Assembly: GCF_029023825.1 (NCBI RefSeq)
Contig: NZ_CP118957.1
Span: 763,501-827,500 of the forward strand
DNA from: Enterococcus saccharolyticus subsp. saccharolyticus
GTDB lineage: Bacteria > Bacillota > Bacilli > Lactobacillales > Enterococcaceae
DNA length: 64,000 bases
Direction: 5' to 3'
Both the position numbers and the translations under genes were made by a program. Every line of letters begins with the position of its first letter. Position 1 is the first letter of the stretch. The notes beneath the pieces are model-generated. The model saw nothing but the letters and a program-made list of their open reading frames with translations. It was not told where the DNA came from and did not search any database. Positions 16,131 through 25,316 of this stretch are shown one piece after another.

Positions 16131-17015
16131 ATGATTATCAAAACGAAAGGAATTTTAGCAGCTTGCGGTGCGGCTAGTTTATGGGCAATCTCAGGCGTTT
16201 CAGGACAAATATTATTCAATCAATTTCATTTTTCAGCAAGTTGGTTAGTATCGACACGATTATTGATTGCTGGAATTGTTTTATTACTAATTGCTTTTTT
16301 TAGAAACCAGAAACAAATCTTTCAACCTTTTATGAATCAGAGAGATTTAGTAGCGTTACTTGCTTTTTCAGTGTTGGGGATGTTTCTCGTGCAGTTTACG
16401 TATTTTAAAACGATTGAATTAAGTAATGCTTCTTTTGCGACGATTATTCAATATACAGGCCCCTTTTTTGTCGTGTTGTATGAATCATTGCGTGGAAAAC
16501 GATGGCCATCACTAATCACGATGTTTTTAATGGGGATTACTTTATTTGGTGTCACTTTGATTGCTTCTCACGGCGAAGGAATCAATTTATTTGCTTCCAT
16601 CGATTCATTGTGTTGGGGGATTGGTTCGGCAATTGCTTTAGCTTTTTATTCCATTCAACCAAGAAATCTATTACGCAAGTATGGAAGTTTTACGATTGTT
16701 GGTTGGGGAATGATTCTAGGAAGTATCGTTGCAAATCTATATCATCCAGTGTGGCGAATAGATGGTCTTATCAATACAGCATCGTTTAGCCAGTTAGTCA
16801 TTGTAGTAGTTTTCGGTACGGCAATAGCGTATTTAATTTATTTATCAAGTTTGAAATTTATCTCGTCAGCTTTAGCCAGTATTTTAACAGCATTTGAGCC
16901 TATTTTAGCAACGATTCTTTCCGTATTTTTATTCCATTTAGCCTTTTCATGGATTGAATTTATCGGGTTTGCTTGTGTGTTAGGATCAATTTTATTGTTA
17001 CAAAAACGTGTATAA
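16131..17015 (+). CDS. EamA/DMT family transporter
   Basis: A 294-residue integral membrane protein with ten predicted hydrophobic segments formed by two EamA repeats (first about residues 5-135, second about 150-290). The repeats carry the RxLIAG-like and FEPILATILSVFLF motifs of drug/metabolite exporters. Substrates in the family are metabolites or drugs; none can be assigned here. The start at 16131 follows AGAGGAG by 4-5 bases. The longer reading from 16086 has no ribosome binding site. It probably depends on the divergent AraC regulator. Confidence 0.9.
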   Translation: MIIKTKGILAACGAASLWAISGVSGQILFNQFHFSASWLVSTRLLIAGIVLLLIAFFRNQKQIFQPFMNQRDLVALLAFSVLGMFLVQFTYFKTIELSNASFATIIQYTGPFFVVLYESLRGKRWPSLITMFLMGITLFGVTLIASHGEGINLFASIDSLCWGIGSAIALAFYSIQPRNLLRKYGSFTIVGWGMILGSIVANLYHPVWRIDGLINTASFSQLVIVVVFGTAIAYLIYLSSLKFISSALASILTAFEPILATILSVFLFHLAFSWIEFIGFACVLGSILLLQKRV

Positions 17016-17016
17016 G

Positions 17017-17048
17017 ATAGCTAGCGTAAGTCGCTAGTTATTTTTTTT
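17017..17048 (+). terminator. Terminator of the EamA gene
   Basis: ATAGCTAGCG pairs with CGCTAGTTAT, then a T-run. Confidence 0.8.
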
Positions 17049-17187
17049 GCCCACGGATAAAAAGTGGTCTTCGGCTAGGCATCTGTCCTGCTTTGATTTA
17101 TTTCAAAGTAGGAGTTAACTGCACTTTGCGACGGGGAACTATGTTGTTAGCTCGATGGATATGTACTTGTTCCATTGAAAAAAGATA
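17049..17187. other. Unassigned structured intergenic segment next to trmD
   Basis: About 140 bases between two terminators, more GC-rich than the usual spacers here. It contains a clear hairpin (CCTGCTTTGA with TTCAAAGTAGG, 17087-17112) and a smaller CCAC/GTGG hairpin at 17053-17069. It has no open frame with a ribosome binding site. It may be a small RNA ending at the 17188 terminator, or debris at a rearrangement breakpoint. Confidence 0.4.
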
Positions 17188-17228
17188 AGCAGTAGACAAC
17201 CAATCTTTCTGGTTGTCTACTGCTTTTT
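17188..17228. terminator. Bidirectional terminator downstream of trmD
   Basis: A near-perfect 14-bp stem (AGCAGTAGACAACC with GGTTGTCTACTGCT) has T-runs on both strands. It ends rimM-trmD on the minus strand and anything transcribed from 17049 on the plus strand. Confidence 0.9.
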
Positions 17229-17231
17229 AGG

Positions 17232-17972
17232 CTATTTTTCTTCTGCTTCAATCTCTTTAAGCATTTTTTTCATTTGATCGGTTAAGGCAAATGTTTCTAA
17301 CATATCGGGACGACGTAAATAAGTACGACGTAAAGATTCTTTTAATTGCCATTCTTCAATTAACTTATGATTGCCATTCATTAAAACAGCAGGAACGTCC
17401 ATGTCGTTAAATGAAGCCGGGCGTGTGTATTGGGGATGTTCCAATAAACCAGTTGAATGTGAATCTGTTTGGGCAGAAATAGTATTCCCTAAAACATCTG
17501 GTAACAAACGGACAGTCGCATCGATCATCACCATCGCACCTAATTCGCCTCCAGTTAACACATAATCACCTAAAGAAACTTCATCCGTAACTAGGGAACG
17601 AATACGCTCGTCATATCCTTCATAATGGCCACAAATAAACACGAGATGTTCTTCTTGTGAAAATTCTTCTGCCATTGCTTGATTGAAGGGTTTACCTGCT
17701 GGATCAAGCAAAATCACGCGTTTTTTGGTCGTTGGCGTTTCTTGTTCAATTGCTTTTATGTTGTCATAAATTGGTTGTACTTTTAACAACATGCCAGCAC
17801 CACCACCATAAGGGTAGTCATCCACAGTTTGGTGTTTGTTATCGGAGAAATCACGGAAGTTGGAGACATTCATTTCAAGTAATCCTTTTTCACGTGCTTT
17901 ACCAATAATTGATTCACCCATAGGACCTTCAAACATACGTGGGAAAAGGGTTAAGACATCAATCCTCATCAT
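17232..17972 (-). CDS. trmD: tRNA (guanine-N1)-methyltransferase
   Basis: A 246-residue SPOUT methyltransferase that makes m1G37 in tRNAs and so prevents frameshifting. Visible: [16 protein letters not shown] at the start, [14 protein letters not shown], the SAM knot [32 protein letters not shown], and [11 protein letters not shown]. It overlaps rimM by 14 bases. The usual downstream partner rplS is missing; a terminator follows instead. Confidence 0.97.
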   Translation of the reverse strand: MMRIDVLTLFPRMFEGPMGESIIGKAREKGLLEMNVSNFRDFSDNKHQTVDDYPYGGGAGMLLKVQPIYDNIKAIEQETPTTKKRVILLDPAGKPFNQAMAEEFSQEEHLVFICGHYEGYDERIRSLVTDEVSLGDYVLTGGELGAMVMIDATVRLLPDVLGNTISAQTDSHSTGLLEHPQYTRPASFNDMDVPAVLMNGNHKLIEEWQLKESLRRTYLRRPDMLETFALTDQMKKMLKEIEAEEK

Positions 17973-18483
17973 CTAACAACCCTTCTGGAATTTCGACATG
18001 TACTTCATTCGCATCTAGGTCAATATCTTTGACCACCGATTCAATATAAGGGATTAAAGCATCTTTTTGTCCTTTGCGTTGAACAACCCAAACATCGTTG
18101 GCACCAGGAGATAAAATTTCTTTGATTTTACCCAATGTTTTTCCTTGTTCATCAATGACGTTTAACCCAATTATTTCGTAATAATAATATTCATTTTCTT
18201 CTAAGTCTGTCAAAAATTCTTCGGCAACTTTTAAAATTCCATCACGGAAAGGTTCCACATCATTAATATTTGGGTAGCCTTCAAAAGTCAATAAGTCAAA
18301 GTTTTTGTGTTTACGATGTCCAGAGACAGTCAAATCTAAAGGTGCTTTGCCATTGCGGAATAAGGTCAGTTTTGCTCCTTTTTGATAACGTTGCTCAGGG
18401 AAATCCGTTTGTGAAATGACACGAACTTCACCACGAATGCCGTGTGTGTTGACGATTTTACCTACATTTAAATATTCAGTCAC
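17959..18483 (-). CDS. rimM: 16S rRNA processing protein RimM
   Basis: A 174-residue 30S maturation factor. The N-terminal RimM barrel begins [19 protein letters not shown], and the C-terminal PRC-barrel has [20 protein letters not shown] and NDVWVV. It binds S19 and helps assemble the 30S head. It is the first gene of a rimM-trmD unit transcribed away from the divergent two-component operon. The protein ends in an acidic tail that overlaps the trmD start. Confidence 0.96.
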   Translation of the reverse strand: MTEYLNVGKIVNTHGIRGEVRVISQTDFPEQRYQKGAKLTLFRNGKAPLDLTVSGHRKHKNFDLLTFEGYPNINDVEPFRDGILKVAEEFLTDLEENEYYYYEIIGLNVIDEQGKTLGKIKEILSPGANDVWVVQRKGQKDALIPYIESVVKDIDLDANEVHVEIPEGLLDDED

Positions 18484-18596
18484 TTTTTTTCCTCATTTCT
18501 ATTAAAGTCCTACTTATTTTAGCATGGTTGGCAATTGAATTCTAGATTTCTTACTTTGAACTTTTATGTTATAACTAAAATGAAAGGATTGACGAG

Positions 18597-19283
18597 ATGG
18601 AGAAAACAATTTATTTAATTGAAGATGATGAAACAATTGTTTCTGTTTTGAAAAAACATTTGGAACATTGGGGGTATCGTGTTGTTTCACCAGAGAAATT
18701 TCCAGAGGTGTTGACTGAATTTCAGACAATTACCCCTGATTTAGTGTTGATGGATATTTCCTTGCCGTATTTCAATGGCTTTTATTGGTGCCAAGAAATT
18801 CGTCAATTTTCAGAAGTGCCAATTATTTTTTTGTCGTCTGCAGAAGAAAAAATGAATCAAATTATGGCGATGAATATGGGGGCAGATGATTTTATTGCAA
18901 AACCATTTGATTTAGGTGTGTTAGTTGCAAAAATCCAAGCGTTGTTTCGCCGTAGCTATCAATACGGACAACCAATCTTAACGTATCAACTGGCAGATGT
19001 CACTTTTAATCCTTTAGAAAATCAATTAAAATCTGCGCAAGAGTTAGTCACTTTATCGCCGACGGAAACGCGTATTTTAGCTGTTTTAATGCAAAAACAA
19101 GGGGACATTGTGCCCCGTGAAGAGATTATTCAAGCATTGTGGAATAGTGATGAATTTATTGATAATAATACCTTAGCTGTGAATATGACGCGTCTTCGAA
19201 AAAAGTTACAGAGTATTGGGATTGAAAATATCATTCAGACGGTTAAAAATCGTGGGTACATGATTGAGAAGGTGGATTCATGA
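18597..19283 (+). CDS. BceR-like OmpR-family response regulator
   Basis: A 228-residue regulator. The receiver (1-115) has the acidic pair EDDE, phospho-acceptor Asp in LVLMDISLP (about residue 52) and Lys in FIAKPFD. The C-terminal winged helix (130-225) carries the LSPTETRILAVL and FIDNNTLAVNMTRLRKKL segments. It overlaps the kinase gene by 4 bases. With that kinase and the downstream ABC pair it forms a Bce-type module that senses cell-wall-active peptides such as bacitracin and induces the ABC transporter. Confidence 0.93.
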   Translation: MEKTIYLIEDDETIVSVLKKHLEHWGYRVVSPEKFPEVLTEFQTITPDLVLMDISLPYFNGFYWCQEIRQFSEVPIIFLSSAEEKMNQIMAMNMGADDFIAKPFDLGVLVAKIQALFRRSYQYGQPILTYQLADVTFNPLENQLKSAQELVTLSPTETRILAVLMQKQGDIVPREEIIQALWNSDEFIDNNTLAVNMTRLRKKLQSIGIENIIQTVKNRGYMIEKVDS

Positions 19284-20266
19284 AACTGCTTGGTAGCTAT
19301 TTAAAAGAGAATAGTCACGTGTATGTGATGTATGGTTTGTTTGCTAGTTTAACGTTAGCAACCGTTTATTTGTATGATGTTTCTTTAGCATTATTTTGGG
19401 ATGTTCTTTGGTTTTTAAGTTTTGCTTTGGTTATTTACTCGTTAATTAAAGGCTATCGTTATCGTCAAACAATCAAGCAATTACAACAAATTCAAAAACG
19501 TCCATTAACCACTCATAGCTTGGTATTTTTCCCACGACCAACGCAAAAAAGCGAGCAAATGTATCAAGAAATCATTCAACAACTTCTCCAAGAAAAAGAA
19601 ATGCAACAACAGCAAATTTTAGAGCAACAAGAAGCCTTTTTAGAAGATTTTGGTCTGTGGATGCATCAAATAAAAACGCCACTTGCTGGCTTAGATTTAT
19701 TGGTACAAGCCCCTGATGTGGATCGTCAACGAATGAAAAATGAATTGTTTAAAATCAATGAATATTTACAGTTGATGTTGAATTATTTGCGTCAAAATTT
19801 AAACCATGAAGATTTAGTCATTGAAAAAATTTCATTAGAACCTGTCGTGAAGGAAGTATTGAAAAAATATGCCATCTTTTTTTCACAAAAGAATTTACGG
19901 TTAGTCTTAAAAGGGTTAAATGTGACGGTGTATACGGATAAAAAGTGGTTCATCTTTATTCTAGAGCAATTACTATTTAATGCGATTAAATATACAGAAA
20001 ATGGCGAGATTGCTATTTATTGGGACCAGCAATTAGTTATTGCGGATACAGGTATTGGTATTCGTCCAGAAGATGTTCCACGGGTCTTTGAAAAAGGATA
20101 CACGGGGTACAATGGTCGAGAACAGCAACGGGCAAGTGGTTTAGGTTTGTATCTATGTCAGATGGTGGCTGATAAAATTGGGATGACGCTCACGTTGACG
20201 TCCCAAATGGGTCAAGGGACCCAACTCACTCTCACTTTTCCAACAGAACAAAATTTTAACGAGTAA
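19280..20266 (+). CDS. BceS-like intramembrane-sensing histidine kinase
   Basis: A 328-residue kinase with two N-terminal membrane helices (about 14-34 and 38-58) and almost no extracellular loop, the intramembrane-sensing layout. The H-box is WMHQIKTPLAGLD, with the phosphorylated His near residue 131. ATP-binding boxes are LLFNAIKYTENG (N), IADTGIGI (G1) and ASGLGLYL (G2). Such kinases sense through the paired ABC transporter rather than directly. Its product acts with the response regulator encoded just upstream. Confidence 0.93.
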   Translation: MKLLGSYLKENSHVYVMYGLFASLTLATVYLYDVSLALFWDVLWFLSFALVIYSLIKGYRYRQTIKQLQQIQKRPLTTHSLVFFPRPTQKSEQMYQEIIQQLLQEKEMQQQQILEQQEAFLEDFGLWMHQIKTPLAGLDLLVQAPDVDRQRMKNELFKINEYLQLMLNYLRQNLNHEDLVIEKISLEPVVKEVLKKYAIFFSQKNLRLVLKGLNVTVYTDKKWFIFILEQLLFNAIKYTENGEIAIYWDQQLVIADTGIGIRPEDVPRVFEKGYTGYNGREQQRASGLGLYLCQMVADKIGMTLTLTSQMGQGTQLTLTFPTEQNFNE

Positions 20267-20304
20267 TCCAAACTTACGGAACTGTAAGTTTGGATTTCTT
20301 TTTG
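20266..20304 (+). terminator. Terminator between the kinase and ABC genes
   Basis: ATCCAAACTTAC pairs perfectly with GTAAGTTTGGAT, then TTTCTTTTT. It implies that the ABC genes have their own inducible promoter; TATGAT at 20332-20337 is the likely -10. Confidence 0.85.
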
Positions 20305-20354
20305 TAAGTAGTGCAATTCAACGAATATCGGTATGATAAATAAAAAGGGGGAGT

Positions 20355-21119
20355 ATGATGACACGCTTATTAACAGTTAAAAATGTGAAGAAAACGTATC
20401 AAAGTCGGTTGAATGGACAACCAGTTGAGGCTTTGCGTCAAATGAATTTTACCGTTGAAAAAGGAGAATATGTAGCGATTATGGGGGAGTCTGGTTCGGG
20501 GAAAAGTACCTTACTAAACTTGATTGCAACGCTAGATAAACCAACAACGGGATTGATTCAATTAGAACAAATGAATTTAACCGAAATTCCAGAGAAAGAA
20601 GCTGCAAATTTTAGACGAGAACATTTGGGATTTGTCTTTCAAGATTTTAATTTACTTGAAAATTTTTCAGTCAAAGATAACATTTTATTGCCTTTAGTAT
20701 TGTCACGGACACCGTATGCTAAAATGCAAGCACGGTTAATACCGGTGACAACGGCTTTAGGAATTGACAGCTTAGTAGACAAATATCCTTATGAATTATC
20801 GGGTGGACAACAACAGCGAGTGGCCATTGCTCGTGCCATAATCACCCAACCAGAATTGCTGTTAGCCGATGAACCAACGGGCGCCTTGGATTCTAAAACA
20901 TCGAAACAATTGCTCCAAGTATTTGAACGTTTAAATGACCACGGACAAACGATTTTAATGGTAACGCATAGCTCCTTAGCAGCAAGTCATGCCAAGCGTG
21001 TGCTGTTTATTAAAGATGGGCAAGTTTTTCATCAATTGTATCGAGGTGAAAAGGACAATCAACAATTTTTCGAAACGATTGCAGAAACGATGACTGCATT
21101 ATTGGCAAAGGAGGAATAA
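20355..21119 (+). CDS. BceA-like ABC transporter ATP-binding protein
   Basis: A 254-residue MacB/LolD-type ATPase. Walker A is MGESGSGKST (about 45-53), the Q-loop is FVFQDFNLLENFSVKDN, the signature is LSGGQQQRVAIARA, Walker B is LLLADEPTGALDS, and the H-loop is MVTHSSLAA. It powers the BceB-like permease encoded one base downstream of its stop codon. The GGGGGAG site is just before the ATG. The module protects against peptide antibiotics and drives kinase signalling. Confidence 0.95.
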   Translation: MMTRLLTVKNVKKTYQSRLNGQPVEALRQMNFTVEKGEYVAIMGESGSGKSTLLNLIATLDKPTTGLIQLEQMNLTEIPEKEAANFRREHLGFVFQDFNLLENFSVKDNILLPLVLSRTPYAKMQARLIPVTTALGIDSLVDKYPYELSGGQQQRVAIARAIITQPELLLADEPTGALDSKTSKQLLQVFERLNDHGQTILMVTHSSLAASHAKRVLFIKDGQVFHQLYRGEKDNQQFFETIAETMTALLAKEE

Positions 21120-21120
21120 G

Positions 21121-23136
21121 ATGTTTTTTGCAAAATTAAGTGGACAGAATATCCGGAAGAACCTCCAAGTGTATTTGCCCTTCTTCATTGCGATGATTTT
21201 AATGGTGGCGATTAATACGATGATTTACTTATTAGTAAACAACGTGGGAATGGAGACACTCACGCAAAGAGGTGGATTGCGCTTTGCTTTTTATCTAGGA
21301 CAAATAGTTATTGTCCTTTTTACGTGGATTTTTGCTATTTACGCCAATCAATTTGTGATGAAACAACGAACGCGTGAGTTGGGACTATTTCATATCTTGG
21401 GTTTAGGTAAACGAGAGTTGTATCAAATTGTTTTGTGGGAAATGCTCTACGGGTTGTTGTTATCCTTAGTTGCAGGCTTGCTTTCTGGCTTTGTCTTATT
21501 CAAATTCACGTCACTTGTTTTAATGAAGATGTTGGCTATTGGTGAAATATTTACCTCGCAAATAACTATGGGAAGCATAGTTGTGATTTTTTTCGAATTC
21601 TTTTTTATTTTTAGTCTGTTATTCGCATTAAATTGTCGCCAAATCCATCGAACGAATCCGATTGAATTATTAACTAGTCATAAAAAAGGGGAACAAGAAC
21701 CGAAAGCACGCAAGAAAATGACGATGATTGGTCTTCTTTCATTAAGTATTGGTTATGGGATTGCATTAACCATTCACTCACCGATTCAAGCAATGTTTTA
21801 CTTTTTTATTGCGGTGCTGTTTGTCCTTTTAGGTACGTATCTATTATTTATTGGTGGTAGTATTACTTTACTTAAATTTTTGAAAAAGCGTCCGAATATT
21901 TACTATCGCCCACAATCTTTTATTGCTATTTCAGGAATGATGTATCGTATGAAACAACATGCTGCGGGGTTAGCGAGTATTTGTATTTTGTCTACGATGT
22001 CTTTGATTACGATTGCGATGACTGCAAGTTTATATTTTGGTCGCCAAGCAGAGTTAGATGCAGAATATGCGTATGATATTACGTTTACGCCTTCTGTCAA
22101 AACGCCGCAAGTGCAAGAAGCTACCTATGCCTTAGCACAAGAGATGGGAATTGAGATTACTGATTCGTTACAGGTGCAAACGAGACAAGAAGTACCTTAT
22201 GGAAAAGAAGCGAACAAGTTACAATGGGTGAGTGATTCAGATTCAAGTATTCGTGGTGTCACGAAACTTTTTGTCGCTAATTATTACCGATTTATGACTT
22301 TAGATGAGTACAATCGTGTCACGCATTCAACGAATACGTTAAATGACCATGAAGTGATTGTTGACCAATTAGCACGTTCTAGTAATGAAAAGACTATCGC
22401 TTTTCAAGACAGCCAAACATTTCAAGTCAAAAAAGTCACCAATCAGTTAGCATCATTTTTCCAAGATAATCCAGCATTACCTACTATTGTCTTGGTATTT
22501 AGTGATGAAGAACCACTTAATCACGTTTTAGAAGAAACAATCTCGGAAATCAAAACGCAACAGCGTGTCATTGAAAAGGAATATCGTTGGTCGTTCAATT
22601 TTAAGGAAGATGACTCTGACAAACGCCTTCAGTTTGTGGACAATTTTTCAACATTGGTTCGTGAAAAGACCATCAGCAATCGGCGCAGTTATTCATATGG
22701 TTTGAAACTCAAAGATTTAGCTGTCGAATCCAACCGTTTATCGGATGCCAGTTTCTTCTTTATTGGTCTATTGTTAAGTAGTGTTTTCTTATTAGCAACG
22801 ACTTTAATTATTTACTTTAAACAAATTTCGGAAGGTTTGGAAGATCGTCGTCGTTTCATCATTATGCAAAAAGTTGGTATGAGTCGTCAAGAAGTCAAAC
22901 AGACCATTCGTCAGCAAGTAACCATGATTTTTTCCTTACCTGTAGTAGTGGCGTTAAGTCACTTGCTGTTTGCATTTCCTATGATGAAAAAACTGTTGTT
23001 TCTTTTTGAAATTACTCAAGTGACGATATTTGTCAAAGCAACTATCGGTGTAGTTAGTGGTTTCATCCTACTCTATTTATTGGTCTATGTTTTGACAGCA
23101 AAAGTCTATTACCAGCTAGTTGAAAGAGAGGGTTAG
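21121..23136 (+). CDS. BceB-like ABC transporter permease
   Basis: A 671-residue FtsX-domain permease with about ten membrane segments. The large extracellular domain (about residues 310-535, after TM7) is the feature that recognises peptide antibiotic or lipid II complexes in Bce systems. The FtsX motifs are QRTRELGLFHILGLGKREL near residue 80 and IMQKVGMSRQEVKQ near 580. The start follows the ATPase gene with AAGGAGG overlapping its end. The combination of large extracellular loop, intramembrane kinase and response regulator identifies the Bce group. Confidence 0.93.
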   Translation: MFFAKLSGQNIRKNLQVYLPFFIAMILMVAINTMIYLLVNNVGMETLTQRGGLRFAFYLGQIVIVLFTWIFAIYANQFVMKQRTRELGLFHILGLGKRELYQIVLWEMLYGLLLSLVAGLLSGFVLFKFTSLVLMKMLAIGEIFTSQITMGSIVVIFFEFFFIFSLLFALNCRQIHRTNPIELLTSHKKGEQEPKARKKMTMIGLLSLSIGYGIALTIHSPIQAMFYFFIAVLFVLLGTYLLFIGGSITLLKFLKKRPNIYYRPQSFIAISGMMYRMKQHAAGLASICILSTMSLITIAMTASLYFGRQAELDAEYAYDITFTPSVKTPQVQEATYALAQEMGIEITDSLQVQTRQEVPYGKEANKLQWVSDSDSSIRGVTKLFVANYYRFMTLDEYNRVTHSTNTLNDHEVIVDQLARSSNEKTIAFQDSQTFQVKKVTNQLASFFQDNPALPTIVLVFSDEEPLNHVLEETISEIKTQQRVIEKEYRWSFNFKEDDSDKRLQFVDNFSTLVREKTISNRRSYSYGLKLKDLAVESNRLSDASFFFIGLLLSSVFLLATTLIIYFKQISEGLEDRRRFIIMQKVGMSRQEVKQTIRQQVTMIFSLPVVVALSHLLFAFPMMKKLLFLFEITQVTIFVKATIGVVSGFILLYLLVYVLTAKVYYQLVEREG

Positions 23137-23148
23137 TTAACGTGTGTT

Positions 23149-23177
23149 TTGCTTGTTTGAAATGAGCGTGCTATAAT
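23149..23177 (+). promoter_or_regulatory. Promoter of the universal stress protein gene
   Basis: TTGCTT at 23149-23154 and TATAAT at 23172-23177 with a 17-base spacer. Confidence 0.7.
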
Positions 23178-23199
23178 AAAGGAAAAGGAGGCGCTTACA

Positions 23200-23634
23200 A
23201 TGTTAGAAACTTATAAGAAATTATTAGTTGCGGTCGATGGTTCTACTCAATCAGAAAAGGCATTTAAGGAAGCAGTCGAAATTGCCAAGCGGAATGAATC
23301 AACGGTGTATCTTGTATGGATTATTAATGATGTTGAGTTGACAACAAGTGCATACGCGTTTTCCAAATTATTACAAGATGAAAAAGCATTTGTCGAGGAT
23401 TTTATGGCGAAAAAAGCAGATGAAGTCAAGGCGGCAGGAATCAATGACGTACACGTGGTGATTGATGTTGGTTCACCAAAACGTAAAATTGCAGTAGACA
23501 TTCCAAAAGAATTTGACATTAATTTAATTATTATGGGTTCTACAGGAAAAGGGGCAATTTCTCAAGCGTTAATTGGTTCAACAACGGCTTTTGTTGTCAA
23601 TCATGCGGTTTGTAATGTGATGGTTGTTAAATAA
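23200..23634 (+). CDS. Universal stress protein, UspA family
   Basis: A 144-residue USP domain. The N-terminal KKLLVAVDGSTQSEKA and the C-terminal nucleotide-binding GSTGKGAISQALIGSTTAFV match ATP-binding Usp proteins (G-2x-G-9x-G-S/T pattern). The role is stress survival; the precise partner is unknown. It is monocistronic, with an AAGGAGG site 9 bases before the start, a good promoter and a strong terminator. Confidence 0.95.
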   Translation: MLETYKKLLVAVDGSTQSEKAFKEAVEIAKRNESTVYLVWIINDVELTTSAYAFSKLLQDEKAFVEDFMAKKADEVKAAGINDVHVVIDVGSPKRKIAVDIPKEFDINLIIMGSTGKGAISQALIGSTTAFVVNHAVCNVMVVK

Positions 23635-23640
23635 GTATAA

Positions 23641-23680
23641 AAAAGAACGAGCAGTATCCCAACCGCTCGTTCTTTTTTTC
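23641..23680. terminator. Bidirectional terminator
   Basis: AAAGAACGAGC pairs with GCTCGTTCTTT, then T7. It also serves the convergent peptidase gene. Confidence 0.85.
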
Positions 23681-23689
23681 TACCTATCA

Positions 23690-25123
23690 TTAAGCGCCAA
23701 TAAAGGGTGCTGGATTTACAAAACCTGACCAAACGCCAGTTCCAATTCCAAAGTGTAAGTGAACACCCGTTGAATTACCAGTTGTTCCCATCCCACCGAC
23801 TGTTGCACCTTGGCTAACACTTTGACCATTTGCCACACCAATGCTGCTTAAGTGTAAGTAATGAGAGAAATAACCATCTCCATGGTCAATAATCACATAA
23901 TTCCCACCACTTGGATCAAAACCAGTCTGGACAACAGTCCCTGATTTTGCTGCATAGATTGGGGTACCTGATGAGCCGACTAAATCAATCCCATTATGGA
24001 ATTCAGTTCCTGGTCCAGTTGGATTGGCACGCATCCCAAATGGACTTGAAACAGAAATACTACTTACAGGTGAAGCCCAACCAGAAGAGTTTGATGTTGA
24101 TGCCGCTGGTGTGTCGACTTTTTCTTCCACGACTTCTTCTACCACTGTTTCTGCTACAGGTTCAGCAGGTGTTTCTTGACGTTCTACTTTTGTTTCTACA
24201 GCAGGAGCAGCAACTTCTAAGCTTGCACGATCGACTTTAGTTGAAGAAGGTGTCGCTGGTTGTGGTGTTGGTGCTTGGGCAACCGATTCTTTCGCAGCTT
24301 CTGCTTGCGCTTGTTGTTGCGCTGCAGCTTGTTCTTGAGCTAAGCGTTGTGCTTCGGCAGCTGCACGAGCTTCTTCTTCTTGAATTTTCTTACGCGCAGC
24401 TTCTTCACGGGCACGTTGTTCAGCTAATGCTTTTAATTGTTCTTGACGTTTACGTTCAGCTTCTTCTTTTTGCTTCACGAATTTTTCTTTTTGTTTCTTT
24501 TCAGTAGCAACAGAGACTTGGATTTCTTGAATGGCTACTTCTTGATCTAATTGTGCTTCAACTAATTCTTGTTGTTTCTCATGTAGTTCTGCACTTTTTT
24601 CCTCAATCACACGTAGACGTTCTTCTGATTCAATGGATAATTCTTCTAAACGCTCTTTATCTTTTTGTTGTTCTTGAAGAATTTCGTTATTCGCGTCGAC
24701 AATTGTATTTAATGCCATTGCGCGACTAAATGCTTCATTGATTGATTCAGAAGAGAGAATTGCTGAAAGAAAACCATCTGTATTGTGGTTTTCTTGAACG
24801 TTGCGTGCTTGTTCTTTTAACTTCTCATCGCGTTGCGCAATCACTTCTTTTAAATCTGCAATTTCCGCATTTAATTCATTTAAACGTTTTTCTTCTTCTA
24901 ATTTCGAAGCCAATACTTCATCTATTTCTTGCTCAATTTGACCAATACGTGTTTGAATTTCCGCTAATTTCTTCTCCGCATTTTTTTGATCGTTTTCTAG
25001 AGCTTCAATTTTTTGATCTTGTTTTTGAATCTTTGCATCAAATTCGTCTGCCACAGCAAGAGCAGGACTAGCTAATAACGCCGCTAGTAGCGTTATTGAT
25101 GCAACCTTTTTTAACTTAATCAT
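23690..25123 (-). CDS. Secreted coiled-coil M23 peptidoglycan hydrolase (CwlO/PcsB-type layout)
   Basis: A 477-residue exported protein. Residues 1-26 form a signal peptide (KLKKVASITLLAALLASPALA). A long coiled coil rich in Glu, Gln and Lys covers about 30-285, a Pro/Val/Thr-rich linker about 285-345, and a LytM/M23 domain the C-terminal 120 residues. The metal ligands are His and Asp of FHNGIDLVG and the His of HLHFGI, so it should be a Zn endopeptidase cutting peptidoglycan cross-bridges. This coiled-coil layout is usually controlled by FtsEX and WalRK. Two TGTGAG hexamers 5 bases apart lie near its likely -35 region. Confidence 0.9.
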   Translation of the reverse strand: MIKLKKVASITLLAALLASPALAVADEFDAKIQKQDQKIEALENDQKNAEKKLAEIQTRIGQIEQEIDEVLASKLEEEKRLNELNAEIADLKEVIAQRDEKLKEQARNVQENHNTDGFLSAILSSESINEAFSRAMALNTIVDANNEILQEQQKDKERLEELSIESEERLRVIEEKSAELHEKQQELVEAQLDQEVAIQEIQVSVATEKKQKEKFVKQKEEAERKRQEQLKALAEQRAREEAARKKIQEEEARAAAEAQRLAQEQAAAQQQAQAEAAKESVAQAPTPQPATPSSTKVDRASLEVAAPAVETKVERQETPAEPVAETVVEEVVEEKVDTPAASTSNSSGWASPVSSISVSSPFGMRANPTGPGTEFHNGIDLVGSSGTPIYAAKSGTVVQTGFDPSGGNYVIIDHGDGYFSHYLHLSSIGVANGQSVSQGATVGGMGTTGNSTGVHLHFGIGTGVWSGFVNPAPFIGA

Positions 25124-25174
25124 AAATAACCTCGCACATTTTTATTGTTCACTTTATCCAATATAATGAAAAAA

Positions 25175-25191
25175 TGTGAGTTTTGTGTGAG
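25175..25191. promoter_or_regulatory. Direct repeat TGTGAG-N5-TGTGAG
   Basis: Two identical hexamers with 11-base periodicity, the geometry of OmpR-family sites (WalR: TGTWAH-N5-TGTWAH, matched imperfectly). It lies in the divergent region between the M23 hydrolase gene and the atypical response regulator gene. Confidence 0.4.
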
Positions 25192-25316
25192 GGAATGAGA
25201 ATTTGTTAAAAAAATCTTATGTTTTAATCTAATTGAAACAATCCTAAACGATTTGACACAATCTGTTATTTGGAAAAAATATTCTTCATTGTATAATAAA
25301 CGTGAGGTGAGACATA

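Noticed and set aside
23911-25071. Long plus-strand reading frames opposite the M23 hydrolase
   Set aside because: They are leucine/glutamine-rich mirror images of the coiled-coil gene, without ribosome binding sites. Shadow frames.
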